Shown: piece by piece, positions 25,140-34,171 of the stretch
How the letters are laid out: each line of letters begins with the position of its first letter
Numbering within the stretch: the first letter of the stretch is position 1
Assembly (NCBI GenBank): GCA_900544345.1
Contig: UQUR01000005.1
Coordinates: forward strand, 62,001-126,000
Direction of reading: 5' to 3'
DNA from: an uncultured Sutterella sp.
GTDB lineage: Bacteria > Pseudomonadota > Gammaproteobacteria > Burkholderiales > Burkholderiaceae_F
Length of the DNA stretch: 64,000 nt
Translations under genes and position numbers: made by a program
The notes under the pieces: model-generated
Database searches by the model: none
The model's input: the letters and a program-made list of their open reading frames with translations, nothing else
Told to the model about the DNA's origin: nothing

Positions 25140-26774
25140 ATGACTGCTAAACAAGTTCTTTTTGGTGATGACGCCCGCGTGCGTATGGTTCGCGGCATCA
25201 ACATTTTGGCTAACGCTGTTAAGGTGACTTTGGGTCCGAAGGGTCGCAACGTGGTGTTGGACCGCAATTTCGGCAGCCCCTTGGTGACCAAGGACGGTGT
25301 GACGGTTGCCCGTGAAATCGAACTCAAGGATAAGTTCGAAAATATGGGTGCCCAAATGGTTCGTGAAGTGGCTTCCAAGACCAACGACAACGCCGGTGAC
25401 GGTACGACGACCGCTACTGTGTTGGCCCAAGCTATTGTTGTTGAAGGTATGAAGTTTGTGGCCGCCGGTATGAATCCGATGGATTTGAAGCGCGGTATCG
25501 ACAAGGCTGTTGAATGCGCTGTGGCTGAATTAAAGAAGATCAGCAAGCCTGTCACGACCACCAAGGAAATCGCTCAGGTTGGTTCCATTTCCGCCAATAG
25601 CGATACTGAAATCGGTGAAATCATCGCTGAAGCAATGGAAAAGGTCGGCAAGGAAGGTGTGATCACCGTCGAAGACGGCAAGTCCTTGAAGAACGAATTG
25701 GATGTGGTTGAAGGTATGCAGTTTGACCGTGGCTACCTCTCTCCGTACTTCATCACCAATCCGGACAAGCAAGTGGCTGTTCTTGAAAATCCGTACATCC
25801 TGTTGCATGACCAAAAGATCAGCAACATCCGCGATTTGCTTCCGATTTTGGAGCAAGTTGCTAAGGCCGGTCGTCCGTTGTTGATTATCTGCGAAGATTT
25901 GGAAGGCGAAGCTCTTGCCACGCTCGTAGTTAACAGCTTGCGCGGCATCCTGAAGGTTTGCGCCGTCAAGGCCCCGGGCTTTGGCGATCGCCGCAAGGCT
26001 ACGCTTGAAGATATCGCTATCTTGACGGGTGGCACGCTCGTTACGAAGGATATCGGTTTGTCACTTGACAAGGCAACGCTTGAACACTTGGGTCAAGCCA
26101 AGCGCGTTGAAGTCAACAAGGAAAACACCACGATCATTAATGGTTCCGGCAACCCCGAAATGATTGAAGCTCGTGTGAAGAACATCCGCACACAAATTGA
26201 AAGCGTCACAAGCGACTACGATCGTGAAAAACTTCAAGAACGTGTGGCCAAGTTGGCCGGCGGCGTTGCCTTAATTAAGGTGGGTGCTGCTACTGAAGTT
26301 GAAATGAAGGAAAAGAAGGCTCGTGTGGATGACGCCTTGCATGCCACCCGCGCTGCTGTTGAAGAAGGTGTGGTGCCGGGAGGCGGCGTTGCCCTCGTTC
26401 GTGCTCAAAAGGCTGTGGCTCAATTAAAGGGCGACAACGAAGAGCAAACTGCTGGTATCAAGATTGTCTTGCGTGCTATGGAAGAACCGATGCGTCAAAT
26501 CGTTGGTAACGCTGGTCTTGAACCCAGCGTGGTTGTCAACGCTGTTGCTAACGGCGAAGGCAACTACGGCTTTAACGCTCAAACGAGCCAATACGGTGAC
26601 ATGGTCGCCATGGGTGTCTTGGATCCGACCAAGGTAACCCGTACGGCTTTGCAAAATGCTGCTTCTGTTGCCAGCTTGATCCTCACCACCGACTGCATGA
26701 TCGGTGACATTCCTGAAGACAAGCAACCGGTGGCTCCGGCCATGGGTGGTATGGACGGCATGCCGATGATGTAA
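25140..26774 (+). CDS. groL: Chaperonin GroEL
   Basis: A 544-aa chaperonin subunit. ATP motif GDGTTTATVL, GPKGRNVVLD and the GGM-type tail (APAMGGMDGMPMM) are present and the length is standard. Codon use is strongly biased, as expected for a highly expressed protein. Follows groES by 40 nt and ends in a terminator. Confidence 0.99.
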   Translation: MTAKQVLFGDDARVRMVRGINILANAVKVTLGPKGRNVVLDRNFGSPLVTKDGVTVAREIELKDKFENMGAQMVREVASKTNDNAGDGTTTATVLAQAIVVEGMKFVAAGMNPMDLKRGIDKAVECAVAELKKISKPVTTTKEIAQVGSISANSDTEIGEIIAEAMEKVGKEGVITVEDGKSLKNELDVVEGMQFDRGYLSPYFITNPDKQVAVLENPYILLHDQKISNIRDLLPILEQVAKAGRPLLIICEDLEGEALATLVVNSLRGILKVCAVKAPGFGDRRKATLEDIAILTGGTLVTKDIGLSLDKATLEHLGQAKRVEVNKENTTIINGSGNPEMIEARVKNIRTQIESVTSDYDREKLQERVAKLAGGVALIKVGAATEVEMKEKKARVDDALHATRAAVEEGVVPGGGVALVRAQKAVAQLKGDNEEQTAGIKIVLRAMEEPMRQIVGNAGLEPSVVVNAVANGEGNYGFNAQTSQYGDMVAMGVLDPTKVTRTALQNAASVASLILTTDCMIGDIPEDKQPVAPAMGGMDGMPMM

Positions 26775-26805
26775 TCATTCGGTTCTGACCGTATGATCTG
26801 ACAAC

Positions 26806-26842
26806 TGGCCCGAGAAGATTAATTCTTTCCGGGCCATTTTTT
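26806..26842 (+). terminator. Terminator after groL
   Basis: TGGCCCG and CGGGCCA stem with a 17-nt loop, followed by TTTTTTG. Confidence 0.85.
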
Positions 26843-26851
26843 GTATAGACA

Positions 26852-27475
26852 ATGGCTGATCGGTATAACGTGCCTAATCTTGCGGCCGGCAAAATTCACC
26901 GTGCTGAAGAGACTATTCACCGCTCACGCTTTATCGTGACGATAGCTCGCGTTTCCAGTCCTGAAGAAGCCAAGGCTTTTATTGAGTCAGTTAGGCAGGA
27001 GCATTCACAAGCCACACATAACTGCTGGGCTTATGTGGCAGGAGAGCCCGGCAGCACCGCGCAGGTGGGAGCAAGTGACGACGGTGAGCCTAAAGGCACG
27101 GCCGGCCGTCCCATGCTTACCGTTCTTCTGCACTGCGGAGTAGGAGAGATTGCCGCTGTCGTTACCCGATACTTCGGCGGTATTTTATTAGGAACCGGTG
27201 GTCTGGTTCGGGCCTATCAAGGTTTAGTGAAGTTAGGCTTGGGAACCCTACCCATTACAGAACGCGTCCCCTGCGACCGCATTAAATTTACCCTAGAGCA
27301 CTCCTTTGTCAACATTGCTCTTAGAGAATTCGAAAACCATCAAGCGAGCATTCTTGAAAAAGAATTCGCTATGGATGCAACTTTTACCCTTTCAGTGCCG
27401 CAAGCAAAAACTCAGAGCCTCATTGATGTCTTAACGCAAAAGACATCAGGTGGTTTGCTTATTGAAAAGTTGTAG
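26852..27475 (+). CDS. yigZ: YigZ/IMPACT family protein
   Basis: A 207-aa cytosolic protein. The N-terminal Impact domain shows THNCWAYVAG, SDDGEPKGTAGRPM and VVTRYFGGILLGTGGLVRAY, the family signatures; the C-terminal about 65 residues form the UPF0029/DUF1949 ferredoxin-like domain. Molecular role is uncertain (bacterial YigZ is linked to translation or K-transport neighbours, eukaryotic IMPACT to GCN2). Single gene after the groL terminator. Confidence 0.88.
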   Translation: MADRYNVPNLAAGKIHRAEETIHRSRFIVTIARVSSPEEAKAFIESVRQEHSQATHNCWAYVAGEPGSTAQVGASDDGEPKGTAGRPMLTVLLHCGVGEIAAVVTRYFGGILLGTGGLVRAYQGLVKLGLGTLPITERVPCDRIKFTLEHSFVNIALREFENHQASILEKEFAMDATFTLSVPQAKTQSLIDVLTQKTSGGLLIEKL

Positions 27476-27502
27476 GGAAAACCCGTACAATCCTAGACGT
27501 GC

Positions 27503-27514
27503 GTCAAATTTGAC
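27503..27514. promoter_or_regulatory. Perfect palindrome upstream of dctA (candidate operator)
   Basis: GTCAAATTTGAC is a perfect 12-bp palindrome inside the longer imperfect repeat AGACG...CGTCT, about 87 bp before the dctA start. The binding factor is unknown. Confidence 0.5.
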
Positions 27515-27601
27515 GTCTTACTTTACAACCCCTGTGGGCTTCTGATCTCACACAAATAAAAATAATGAGATTGAAGTACCGCCCTTTACGAAAGGACGGA
27601 T

Positions 27602-28954
27602 ATGAAAAAACCGATTTATAAAGTTCTCTACTTCCAAGTGATCTGCGCGATCATTATCGGCGTCTTGCTGGGTTATTTTTACCCCGATATCGGCGCCTCC
27701 ATGAAACCGTTCGGTGACGGTTTTATCAAACTGATCAAAATGATCATCGCTCCGGTCATCTTCTGTACGGTTGTCACTGGTATTGCCGGTATGGAAGATA
27801 TGAAAAAAGTAGGCAAAACGGGTGGTTTGGCGATTCTGTATTTTGAAGTCGTCAGCACTATTGCTCTCATCGTTGGTCTCGTTCTGGTTAACACATTCGG
27901 TCCCGGCCGCGGAATGCATGTTGATCCGGCAACGCTTGATGCGGGCTCTGTTGCTATCTACACCTCCGGTGACAAGATGGAATCTACAGCCCAATTCTTA
28001 ATGAACATCATCCCCAACACGGTGGTGAGTGCCTTCGCAGAAGGCAATATCCTTCAGGTTCTCTTTTTCTCGATTCTCTTCGGTATTGCTTTACATAAAT
28101 TCGGCGGACGAGGCACCTTAGTGTTTGATGTCATTGAAAAGAGCTCACAGATTCTTTTCCAAATCGTCAACATGATCATGAAAGTCGCCCCGATCGGTGC
28201 ATTCGGTGCAATGGCCTTTACAATTGGTAAGTACGGTGTTTCTTCGCTCTTGCCCTTGGCAGAATTAATGGGTACGTTCTACCTGACCTGTCTGCTCTTT
28301 ATCTTTGTGGTGCTGGGTGCGATTTGCCGCTATGCTGGTTTTTCCGTTTGGAAGTATATCTGCTACATCAAAGAAGAGCTTCTTATCGTTTTGGGGACCT
28401 CGTCTTCTGAATCTGCTCTTCCAAAGATTATGGATAAGCTTGAAAAGGCAGGGGTTAGCAAATCCGTTGTTGGTCTCGTGGTTCCGACCGGCTATTCCTT
28501 TAACTTAGACGGAACCGCAATTTATCTGACGATGGCCTCGGTTTTCATCGCTCAAGCCTGCGATGTGGAAATGACTCTCGTGCAAGAACTCACGCTTTTA
28601 GCTGTACTGCTTTTGACGAGTAAAGGCGCTGCAGGTGTTACGGGTTCAGGCTTTATTGTTCTGGCGGCAACCTTATCCGCCGTGGGCCACGTCCCGGTTG
28701 CCGGCCTAGCCTTGATTTTAGGTATCGACCGCTTTATGTCTGAAGCTCGTGCCTTAACCAATATCATAGGTAATGGCATTGCCACGATCGTGGTCGGCAA
28801 GTGGTGTAAAGAACTTGATGAGAAAAAACTGCACAGCGTTCTTGGCAAGTCAGACGCAAGCATTCCCGATATGCCGGAATTGCCAGAGCCCAAGGTTTTC
28901 CGCGACACTCAGGAATTGAAGTACATCCCAATTGACGATTACAACAATCGTTAA
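27602..28954 (+). CDS. dctA: C4-dicarboxylate/proton symporter DctA
   Basis: A 450-aa inner-membrane carrier of the DAACS family taking up succinate, fumarate and malate. Eight transmembrane helices and two hairpin loops; signatures GTSSSESALPKIM (HP1) and SFNLDGTAIYLT are visible, as is the terminal helix pattern GIDRFMSEARALTNIIGNG. About 20 residues longer at the C-terminus than E. coli DctA. With dcuC it gives two dicarboxylate carriers in the window. Confidence 0.93.
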   Translation: MKKPIYKVLYFQVICAIIIGVLLGYFYPDIGASMKPFGDGFIKLIKMIIAPVIFCTVVTGIAGMEDMKKVGKTGGLAILYFEVVSTIALIVGLVLVNTFGPGRGMHVDPATLDAGSVAIYTSGDKMESTAQFLMNIIPNTVVSAFAEGNILQVLFFSILFGIALHKFGGRGTLVFDVIEKSSQILFQIVNMIMKVAPIGAFGAMAFTIGKYGVSSLLPLAELMGTFYLTCLLFIFVVLGAICRYAGFSVWKYICYIKEELLIVLGTSSSESALPKIMDKLEKAGVSKSVVGLVVPTGYSFNLDGTAIYLTMASVFIAQACDVEMTLVQELTLLAVLLLTSKGAAGVTGSGFIVLAATLSAVGHVPVAGLALILGIDRFMSEARALTNIIGNGIATIVVGKWCKELDEKKLHSVLGKSDASIPDMPELPEPKVFRDTQELKYIPIDDYNNR

Positions 28955-28960
28955 CTGAAA

Positions 28961-28994
28961 ATTGGGTGGAGAATGTTTAACTTCTCCACCCAAT
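28961..28994 (+). terminator. Long perfect hairpin after dctA
   Basis: ATTGGGTGGAGAA pairs with TTCTCCACCCAAT: a 13-bp perfect stem with an 8-nt loop. No T run follows, so it may be Rho-dependent or stabilise the mRNA end. Confidence 0.55.
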
Positions 28995-29325
28995 CAGCCA
29001 TTTTGACCTGCTAATTAAATCAATGCAGGTAATCTCTTTTAATCCACACCAAAAGCAATGCAGATAAAAGGATTACGTGGCATACGCAGGCGAGCATACA
29101 GCATTCAGCCATATTCATGAATTTTCATTGAAAGGAGAGCTACTAACCGTCGCTTGCCTGACAGATTTCAATCAACCAACGCTGGCTGTCTCACCACTCT
29201 GCTCCTACCAGTGCTACAGGAGCATCATAGCCGCAGTCACCTGTTTGTTTGACCAAATTGGACCTCCATTTGTCCAGAGGCAAACCAAAGTAAGTGGGTT
29301 CTGTCGATTTACCTCTAGAATTTTG

Positions 29326-29364
29326 AAAAAGAGCTGATCAGGCATTATTTACCTGATCAAGCTC
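29326..29364 (-). terminator. Terminator of the orphan peptide-binding protein gene
   Basis: On the minus strand GAGCTTGATCAGG and CCTGATCAGCTC form a long stem with a 9-nt loop, followed by TTTTT. Confidence 0.85.
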
Positions 29365-29393
29365 AGTACATTTTCCCTACTAGATATGTCTTT

Positions 29394-31022
29394 TTATCGA
29401 ATGCTGACCCACTCAAGCGTCAAACGATTATCAGGTCTTGCGACTACTTCAATATTTCGCCTCATAGCCCAAGAAAACATCGGCTGAAGTACAACAATGT
29501 GAAGGGCTTCGTCTTTATCTGCTTTTAATACCTGTTGAGCCAGTTGTGCTCGTTTTTCTCTGTTTTCTTCCACAGCCAGTGCCTTAATTGCTTTATCGGC
29601 TTCGCTATTTGAGATACGGCCGATATTGCTGATGCCGGCACCGCTTTTAAGGTCAAAAGTAGCAATCAACGATTGAAGCGGTTGATACGCATCAAAAGTT
29701 GTTGAACCCCAACCAACTAAACCTGCTGAGGAATCAAAACTCAACACTTTAGGAAAGTATTGTGCACGCGGCATAGAGTGAACATTAACTTTCACTCCGA
29801 TTTTCGCCCACATAGAAGCTAAAGCTTTACATAAATTCTCATCATTAATCCACCGGTTGTTCGGAGTGTCCAAAGTAAAGGAAAATCCGCCTTCATAGCC
29901 GGCTTCTTTTAATAACGCTTTAGCCTTATCCGGATCGTAAGCAACAGGTTGCGCAACTTCTCTGCTATAACCTAAAACAGAATCTGAGACCAAACTTTGT
30001 GTTGCAACAGCTTTTCCTCTCATCACACTTTTAACTAAAGCGTCACGATTGACAGCCAGCGACAGGGCTTGACGGACCCATTTATCTTTAAAGGGATTAA
30101 CCTTTAAAGGTTCTCCATTTTGCCCCTTGATATATGGAGATTGATCTCTGTACTGATCCAGTGCAACCATCATTACCCGATCTTCTGTCTGAGAGACAAC
30201 CTTAAGGTTTTTATCTCTTTGTAACCGAGCAAGATCTTGCGGAGCCGGATCCAAAACAAAATCCACCTGCCCAGAGAGCAACGCTGCAGTACGTGTAGCC
30301 GGCGATGCAATTGGTATATATTCCACTCGCTCGAGATTGCCCTTGCGATTAGCTTCATCCCACCACTCATGATTAGCGACGAAAATTGTTTTCACGTCAA
30401 CCTCTCGTCTTTCGAGCCTAAAAGGACCTGTACCGTTTGCATGTTTAGCTAAAAAGGACTCTTCTCCTCCCACATAGTTTTGTGGTCTTAGAGCGTTGTG
30501 TTTAGAAAGCCACTCCTTGTTGAGTATCCTCAACGCTGTCAATTGGTTTAAAAAGGCCGGAGATCTGGAAACCGTCTTGACAAGTACTTCTTTACTATTG
30601 AGGGCCTGAGCGCCCAAAATACCGGAAGCCACTGCTTTAAATTGACTTTCGGGCATTAACGCTCGATTGATGGAATAGGCAACGTCTTCAGTACTTAAAA
30701 TCTGCCCTTCATGAAACTTCACGCCTTCTCGAATGGTGAAAATAAAGCCGTTATCCACACGCCTGTATTGCGTTGCCAGGCAGGGTTCAATTTGCATTTC
30801 TCTGTTATACCGAACCAATGTTTCGTAAACAGCAGCATTGGCAGCGGAGTTAAGTGACTCATTTTGGGCGTGAACATCAAAAGTCAGAAAATCACCCGCA
30901 CTGCTCCATTTCAGTGTTTTAACGTTGCTATCTTGCGCTTGCGCAAGAAGTGCTATAGATAAAACCGCTAAGCCCAGAAAGGCCCTTCGGGCAACGGGGA
31001 AGGAATTTTTATGTGACAACAT
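29394..31022 (-). CDS. Orphan peptide ABC binding protein (family 5) under Trp attenuation
   Basis: A 542-aa periplasmic binding protein of the DppA/OppA class. It has a signal peptide (about 1-31, ending LLAQAQ) and the family segments GVKFHEGQILSTEDVAYSINRA, GTGPFRLERREV and GYEGGFSFTLDTPNNRW. It is related to the protein at 31479 (shared GDFLTFDVH.QNESLNS). It has no permease or ATPase of its own; I infer that it docks on the adjacent operon. Start ATG 31022 has GAGGAT 8 nt upstream. A Trp leader peptide and attenuator (31168-31264) lie upstream on the same strand, indicating expression on Trp starvation. Confidence 0.88.
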   Translation of the reverse strand: MLSHKNSFPVARRAFLGLAVLSIALLAQAQDSNVKTLKWSSAGDFLTFDVHAQNESLNSAANAAVYETLVRYNREMQIEPCLATQYRRVDNGFIFTIREGVKFHEGQILSTEDVAYSINRALMPESQFKAVASGILGAQALNSKEVLVKTVSRSPAFLNQLTALRILNKEWLSKHNALRPQNYVGGEESFLAKHANGTGPFRLERREVDVKTIFVANHEWWDEANRKGNLERVEYIPIASPATRTAALLSGQVDFVLDPAPQDLARLQRDKNLKVVSQTEDRVMMVALDQYRDQSPYIKGQNGEPLKVNPFKDKWVRQALSLAVNRDALVKSVMRGKAVATQSLVSDSVLGYSREVAQPVAYDPDKAKALLKEAGYEGGFSFTLDTPNNRWINDENLCKALASMWAKIGVKVNVHSMPRAQYFPKVLSFDSSAGLVGWGSTTFDAYQPLQSLIATFDLKSGAGISNIGRISNSEADKAIKALAVEENREKRAQLAQQVLKADKDEALHIVVLQPMFSWAMRRNIEVVARPDNRLTLEWVSIR

Positions 31023-31117
31023 GGCGAAATCCTCAAAGTTAAACAAAAAGTAAAGCTGAAAAGAGTTTCAGCATGCCATCGTGTTCTTTGTTGATTTCGG
31101 ACTTTGAATGTACTCAT
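30968..31117 (-). CDS. Small ORF with strong ribosome site overlapping the binding-protein start
   Basis: Read by hand: ATG at 31117, preceded by AGAGGAGA at 6 nt, encodes 49 aa (MSTFKVRNQQRTRWHAETLF...) and ends after the binding-protein start, out of frame with it. It lies between the attenuator and the gene. It may be a real small protein, a coupling device for translation, or chance. Single Trp codon. Confidence 0.35.
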   Translation of the reverse strand: MSTFKVRNQQRTRWHAETLFSFTFCLTLRISPCCHIKIPSPLPEGPFWA

Positions 31118-31167
31118 CGCGATCTCCTCTCGGATTAGAGACTTCGCGAAAGAGGAATATTGAATAT

Positions 31168-31230
31168 TAAAAAAGGCCCGCTTTCGCGAGCCTCATTAAA
31201 AAATCAAATGCACAAAAACCGCCGGCTCGC
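31168..31230 (-). promoter_or_regulatory. Trp attenuator (terminator/antiterminator) of the peptide-binding protein gene
   Basis: On the minus strand GGCTCGC-gaaa-GCGGGCC plus TTTTTT forms the terminator (31168-31193). GCGAGCC (31224-31230) pairs perfectly with the same GGCTCGC to form a competing antiterminator, and it also follows the Trp codons so that a stalled ribosome would free it. The region GGCT-CTCG in the leader codons can pair with CGAGCC as the third alternative. Confidence 0.88.
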
Positions 31231-31231
31231 T

Positions 31232-31264
31232 CTAACGAGAAAGCCACCACCAGCAGGCAAACAT
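31232..31264 (-). CDS. Trp leader peptide (MFACWWWLSR)
   Basis: Ten-codon ORF with three consecutive TGG codons (31244-31252), stop TAG at 31232. It directly precedes the attenuator strands. Three adjacent Trp codons in ten are very unlikely by chance and are the hallmark of Trp attenuation. Confidence 0.9.
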   Translation of the reverse strand: MFACWWWLSR

Positions 31265-31478
31265 AGCCAAAGGTTTATCAAACAGTTCTTGTTTCATGAT
31301 GATTTATTTTATAAAAAGATTTTTTCATTTAATGGCACTGATATACAGAAAAGTCCTTATAGGTGTAAAAAAAACATTGATATATAAAGAAAATGCCTTA
31401 TGACTGTTATTTCCTTGATAGGGCAAAATAAATTTAGCTTCTATTAGTTGAAGCGTTGTAAGCAAAGGAAAGAACGTT

Positions 31479-33071
31479 ATGTCTAAAAAATTACTTGTTG
31501 TGGTCCTGGCGACAATGCTGGGAGGCGCGCAGGCTGAGACCCTGCGTTTTGCCAGTCAAGGCGACTTTCTCACTTTTGACGTGCACAGTCAAAATGAGTC
31601 CTTGAATTCAAGCGCAACGGGTTATTTGTACGATTCTTTATTTGCTTACGATAAGAACATGAAAGTGATCCCGTGGTTGGCTGAATCCTGGAGCCGCAAT
31701 GAGGAAAATACTGGCTGGCTTTTAAAAATTCGTAAAGGTGTCAAATTTCATGAAGGGCAAGTACTGACTGCCCGTGATGTTGCCTTTTCTCTCAATAGAG
31801 CACTTGAGCCATCAAGTCAGTTTAAAAACAATATGCTGGGTATCCAATCAGCTAAGGTTGTAGATGACAATACAGTGCTTGTAGAAACAACTTCTGCAAG
31901 CCCTTTGTTTTTCAGGCAACTCATTGATGTCCGAATCATCAACTACGAATGGGCTAAAGCGCACAATGCTTTGCATCCGCAAAATGCTAGTAGCAACGAA
32001 GAATCTTTTATGGCTCGCCATGCCAATGGAACGGGACCTTTTAAGCTTGAAAGCCGTGATGTTGACGTAAAAACAGTCTTTGTTGAAAATCCTGATTGGT
32101 GGAACAAAGGCTACAAAACAGGTAACGTCACCCGCATTGAATACACGCCGATTGCTTCTAACGCAACTCGTACGGCAGCGCTTTTGTCCGGTCAAGTTGA
32201 TCTCGTCATCGACCCTCCGACTCAAGATATTGCTCGCTTGGAAAAAAGTCCTGATGTGACCGTGCGCACGGGAACAGAAAACCGAGTCGTACTGCTTACA
32301 CTGGATCAATTTACAGATCAACCTAAATTTGTCCAAGTGCCCGGAAAAAATAATGTCAATCCCTTCAAAGATAAGCGTGTGCGTCAAGCGTTGTACGAGG
32401 CGATTGATATCAAAGCGATTCAACGAGCTGTGATGCGCGGACGTTCTGTTCCGACAGGCACAATTATCGCGAGCTCTATTAACGGTTGGACGCCGGATTT
32501 AGCCAAACGCTACCCCTACAATCCTCAGCACGCCAAACAATTACTCAAGGAAGCTGGCTACCCCAATGGCTTTAGCTTCACAATTGATACGCCTAATAAC
32601 CGCTGGATCAATGATGAGGCAATTACAAAAGCTATTGCTTCCATGTGGTCGAAAATCGGTTTAACGGTTAGTGTCAATGCTATGCCCCGTTCGCAATTCT
32701 TCCCGAAAATTTTGTCTTTGAACTCTTCGGCATATCTTGTCGCTTGGGGCATTAATACTTTTGACGGGCTCTACGGGCTACAAAGTTTGTCACAAACTTT
32801 TGATCCGAAAACCGGCAAAGGTTTAGCGAATCTTGGTCGTGTAAGCGACAAACGAATTGATGATTTAATAGATCGCATAGAAGTTGAAGCTGATGATGGC
32901 AAGCGTACGCAGATGATTGCAGAGGCCTTGCAGATCGAAAAAGAAAACTATTACCACATTCCACTTCATGAGCAGTCTCTGACTTGGGCCATGCGCAAAA
33001 ATATTGATGCGCAGGTCACTCCCAATAACAGAGTCGATGCATTGTCGGTTACGGTTCATCCGGTTAAATAA
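31479..33071 (+). CDS. Peptide ABC transporter substrate-binding protein
   Basis: A 530-aa family 5 binding protein, signal peptide 1-19. Segments GVKFHEGQVLTARDVAFSLNRA, GTGPFKLESRDV and GYPNGFSFTIDTPNNRW are family-typical. First gene of a complete peptide operon (binding protein, two permeases, two ATPases). It is a close paralogue of the orphan at 29394, differing chiefly in ligand-facing residues. It lacks the Trp leader. Ribosome site AAGGAAAG. Confidence 0.92.
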   Translation: MSKKLLVVVLATMLGGAQAETLRFASQGDFLTFDVHSQNESLNSSATGYLYDSLFAYDKNMKVIPWLAESWSRNEENTGWLLKIRKGVKFHEGQVLTARDVAFSLNRALEPSSQFKNNMLGIQSAKVVDDNTVLVETTSASPLFFRQLIDVRIINYEWAKAHNALHPQNASSNEESFMARHANGTGPFKLESRDVDVKTVFVENPDWWNKGYKTGNVTRIEYTPIASNATRTAALLSGQVDLVIDPPTQDIARLEKSPDVTVRTGTENRVVLLTLDQFTDQPKFVQVPGKNNVNPFKDKRVRQALYEAIDIKAIQRAVMRGRSVPTGTIIASSINGWTPDLAKRYPYNPQHAKQLLKEAGYPNGFSFTIDTPNNRWINDEAITKAIASMWSKIGLTVSVNAMPRSQFFPKILSLNSSAYLVAWGINTFDGLYGLQSLSQTFDPKTGKGLANLGRVSDKRIDDLIDRIEVEADDGKRTQMIAEALQIEKENYYHIPLHEQSLTWAMRKNIDAQVTPNNRVDALSVTVHPVK

Positions 33072-33099
33072 TCAATCTTTGCATTAGCTTAAGAAGGTC

Positions 33100-33148
33100 G
33101 GAGCTGCTCGGAAAGTACACTTTCTACTGTACTTTCTGCAGTTGCTCT
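33100..33148 (+). promoter_or_regulatory. Intercistronic hairpin between binding protein and permease
   Basis: GAAAGTAC (33111-33118) and GTACTTTC (33129-33136) form a perfect 8-bp stem, extended outside by GAGC/GCTC-type pairing (GAGCTGC with GCAGTTGCTC). No T run. Such hairpins often protect the upstream mRNA and keep binding protein in excess. Confidence 0.55.
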
Positions 33149-33178
33149 GACTAGTCATGATTTTTAGAGATTGTCATC

Positions 33179-34159
33179 ATGTTGGAATTTTTTATCAGAC
33201 GGCTTCTGCAAGCGATAGTGGTTCTTTTAACCGTTGCTTTTATTGCCTTTTTACTTTTTCAGTTTGTAGGCGACCCGGTCGCCCAGATGTTAGGTATTGA
33301 ATCGACGCAGGCAGATCGTGAGCGGCTACGTGAAGCTTTAGGATTAAATGACCCGTTTTACGTCCAATTCTTTCACTTCATCGCTAACGCTCTGAGCGGA
33401 GATTTCGGTATCAGCCTGCGCCAAGGTACTCCTGTTTCTGAATTAATCGCAGAGCGTTTCCCTGCTACGTTTGAACTGGCACTTGTTAGTGTGGTTATTG
33501 CTACCTTAGTGGGTGTCACTTTGGGAGTAATTGTCGCGATTTACCGCAATACATTTCTGGCGCGCTTTCTGATGGGCTTTTCATTGGTTGGCATCAGTTT
33601 GCCTACCTTTTTAATCGGCATCCTTTTCATTCTTGTTTTCTCTGTTTGGCTGGGCTGGTTGCCGAGCTACGGACGAGGTGAAGTTGTCGAACTCGGCTTC
33701 TGGACAACTGGTCTTTTAACGGCCGATGGGTTGATGCACCTGATTTTACCCGCATTGACTCTGTCTGTTTTTCAGCTAGCACTCATCATGCGCCTGGTGC
33801 GTGCAGAAATGTTAGAAGTTTTACGCTCTGACTTTATCAAGTTTGCAAGAGCAAGAGGGCTGTCTGAAAAATCTATTTATTTTCATCATGCGCTCAAAAA
33901 CACATTGATACCGGTCATCACCATCGTTGGATTGCAATTAGGCGGCATTATTGCCTTTTCCATCGTCACTGAAACGGTCTTTCAATGGCCCGGACTTGGT
34001 TTGTTGTTTATCCAAGCAGTGCAATTTGCGGATATTCCAGTAATGACTGCTTACTTATGCTTAATTGCTTTGATGTTTGTTCTGATCAACTTCATTGTCG
34101 ATTGGCTCTATACCGTAGTAGATCCACGGCTCAAACCCGGTTTGAAAAAGAGTCATTAG
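33179..34159 (+). CDS. Peptide ABC transporter permease (DppB type)
   Basis: A 326-aa inner-membrane protein with six transmembrane helices. The N-terminal FFIRRLLQAIVVLLTVAFIAF and the EAA loop DFIKFARARGLSEKSIYFHHAL are typical of DppB/OppB. Second gene of the operon, with DppC-like next. Confidence 0.93.
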   Translation: MLEFFIRRLLQAIVVLLTVAFIAFLLFQFVGDPVAQMLGIESTQADRERLREALGLNDPFYVQFFHFIANALSGDFGISLRQGTPVSELIAERFPATFELALVSVVIATLVGVTLGVIVAIYRNTFLARFLMGFSLVGISLPTFLIGILFILVFSVWLGWLPSYGRGEVVELGFWTTGLLTADGLMHLILPALTLSVFQLALIMRLVRAEMLEVLRSDFIKFARARGLSEKSIYFHHALKNTLIPVITIVGLQLGGIIAFSIVTETVFQWPGLGLLFIQAVQFADIPVMTAYLCLIALMFVLINFIVDWLYTVVDPRLKPGLKKSH

Positions 34160-34171
34160 AAAAAGGAGACA

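Larger units (their letters stand above)
28955..29393. other. Intergenic region between dctA and the peptide-binding protein gene
   Basis: Holds the dctA hairpin, a second hairpin (ACCTGC/GCAGGT, 29006-29030) and the terminator of the minus-strand gene at its right end. A reading frame exists at 29077-29337 but it starts with GTG, lacks a good ribosome site and ends inside the terminator, so I do not call it. Confidence 0.5.
31023..31478. other. Intergenic leader region between the two peptide-binding protein genes
   Basis: Contains the small ORF, attenuator and leader peptide of the minus-strand gene. From 31265 on, AT-rich sequence with TATAAA (minus strand, about 31304-31309) as a possible -10 for the leader, and the promoter of the plus-strand operon near 31380-31460. 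No other gene is seen. Confidence 0.5.

Noticed and set aside
29077..29337. 86-aa reading frame between dctA and the peptide-binding protein gene
   Set aside because: GTG start with no good ribosome site; its 3' end lies within the terminator of the opposite gene; no recognisable motif.
31160..31387. 75-aa plus-strand frame over the Trp leader region
   Set aside because: It overlaps the attenuator and leader of the minus-strand gene; composition reflects the hairpins and there is no ribosome site.
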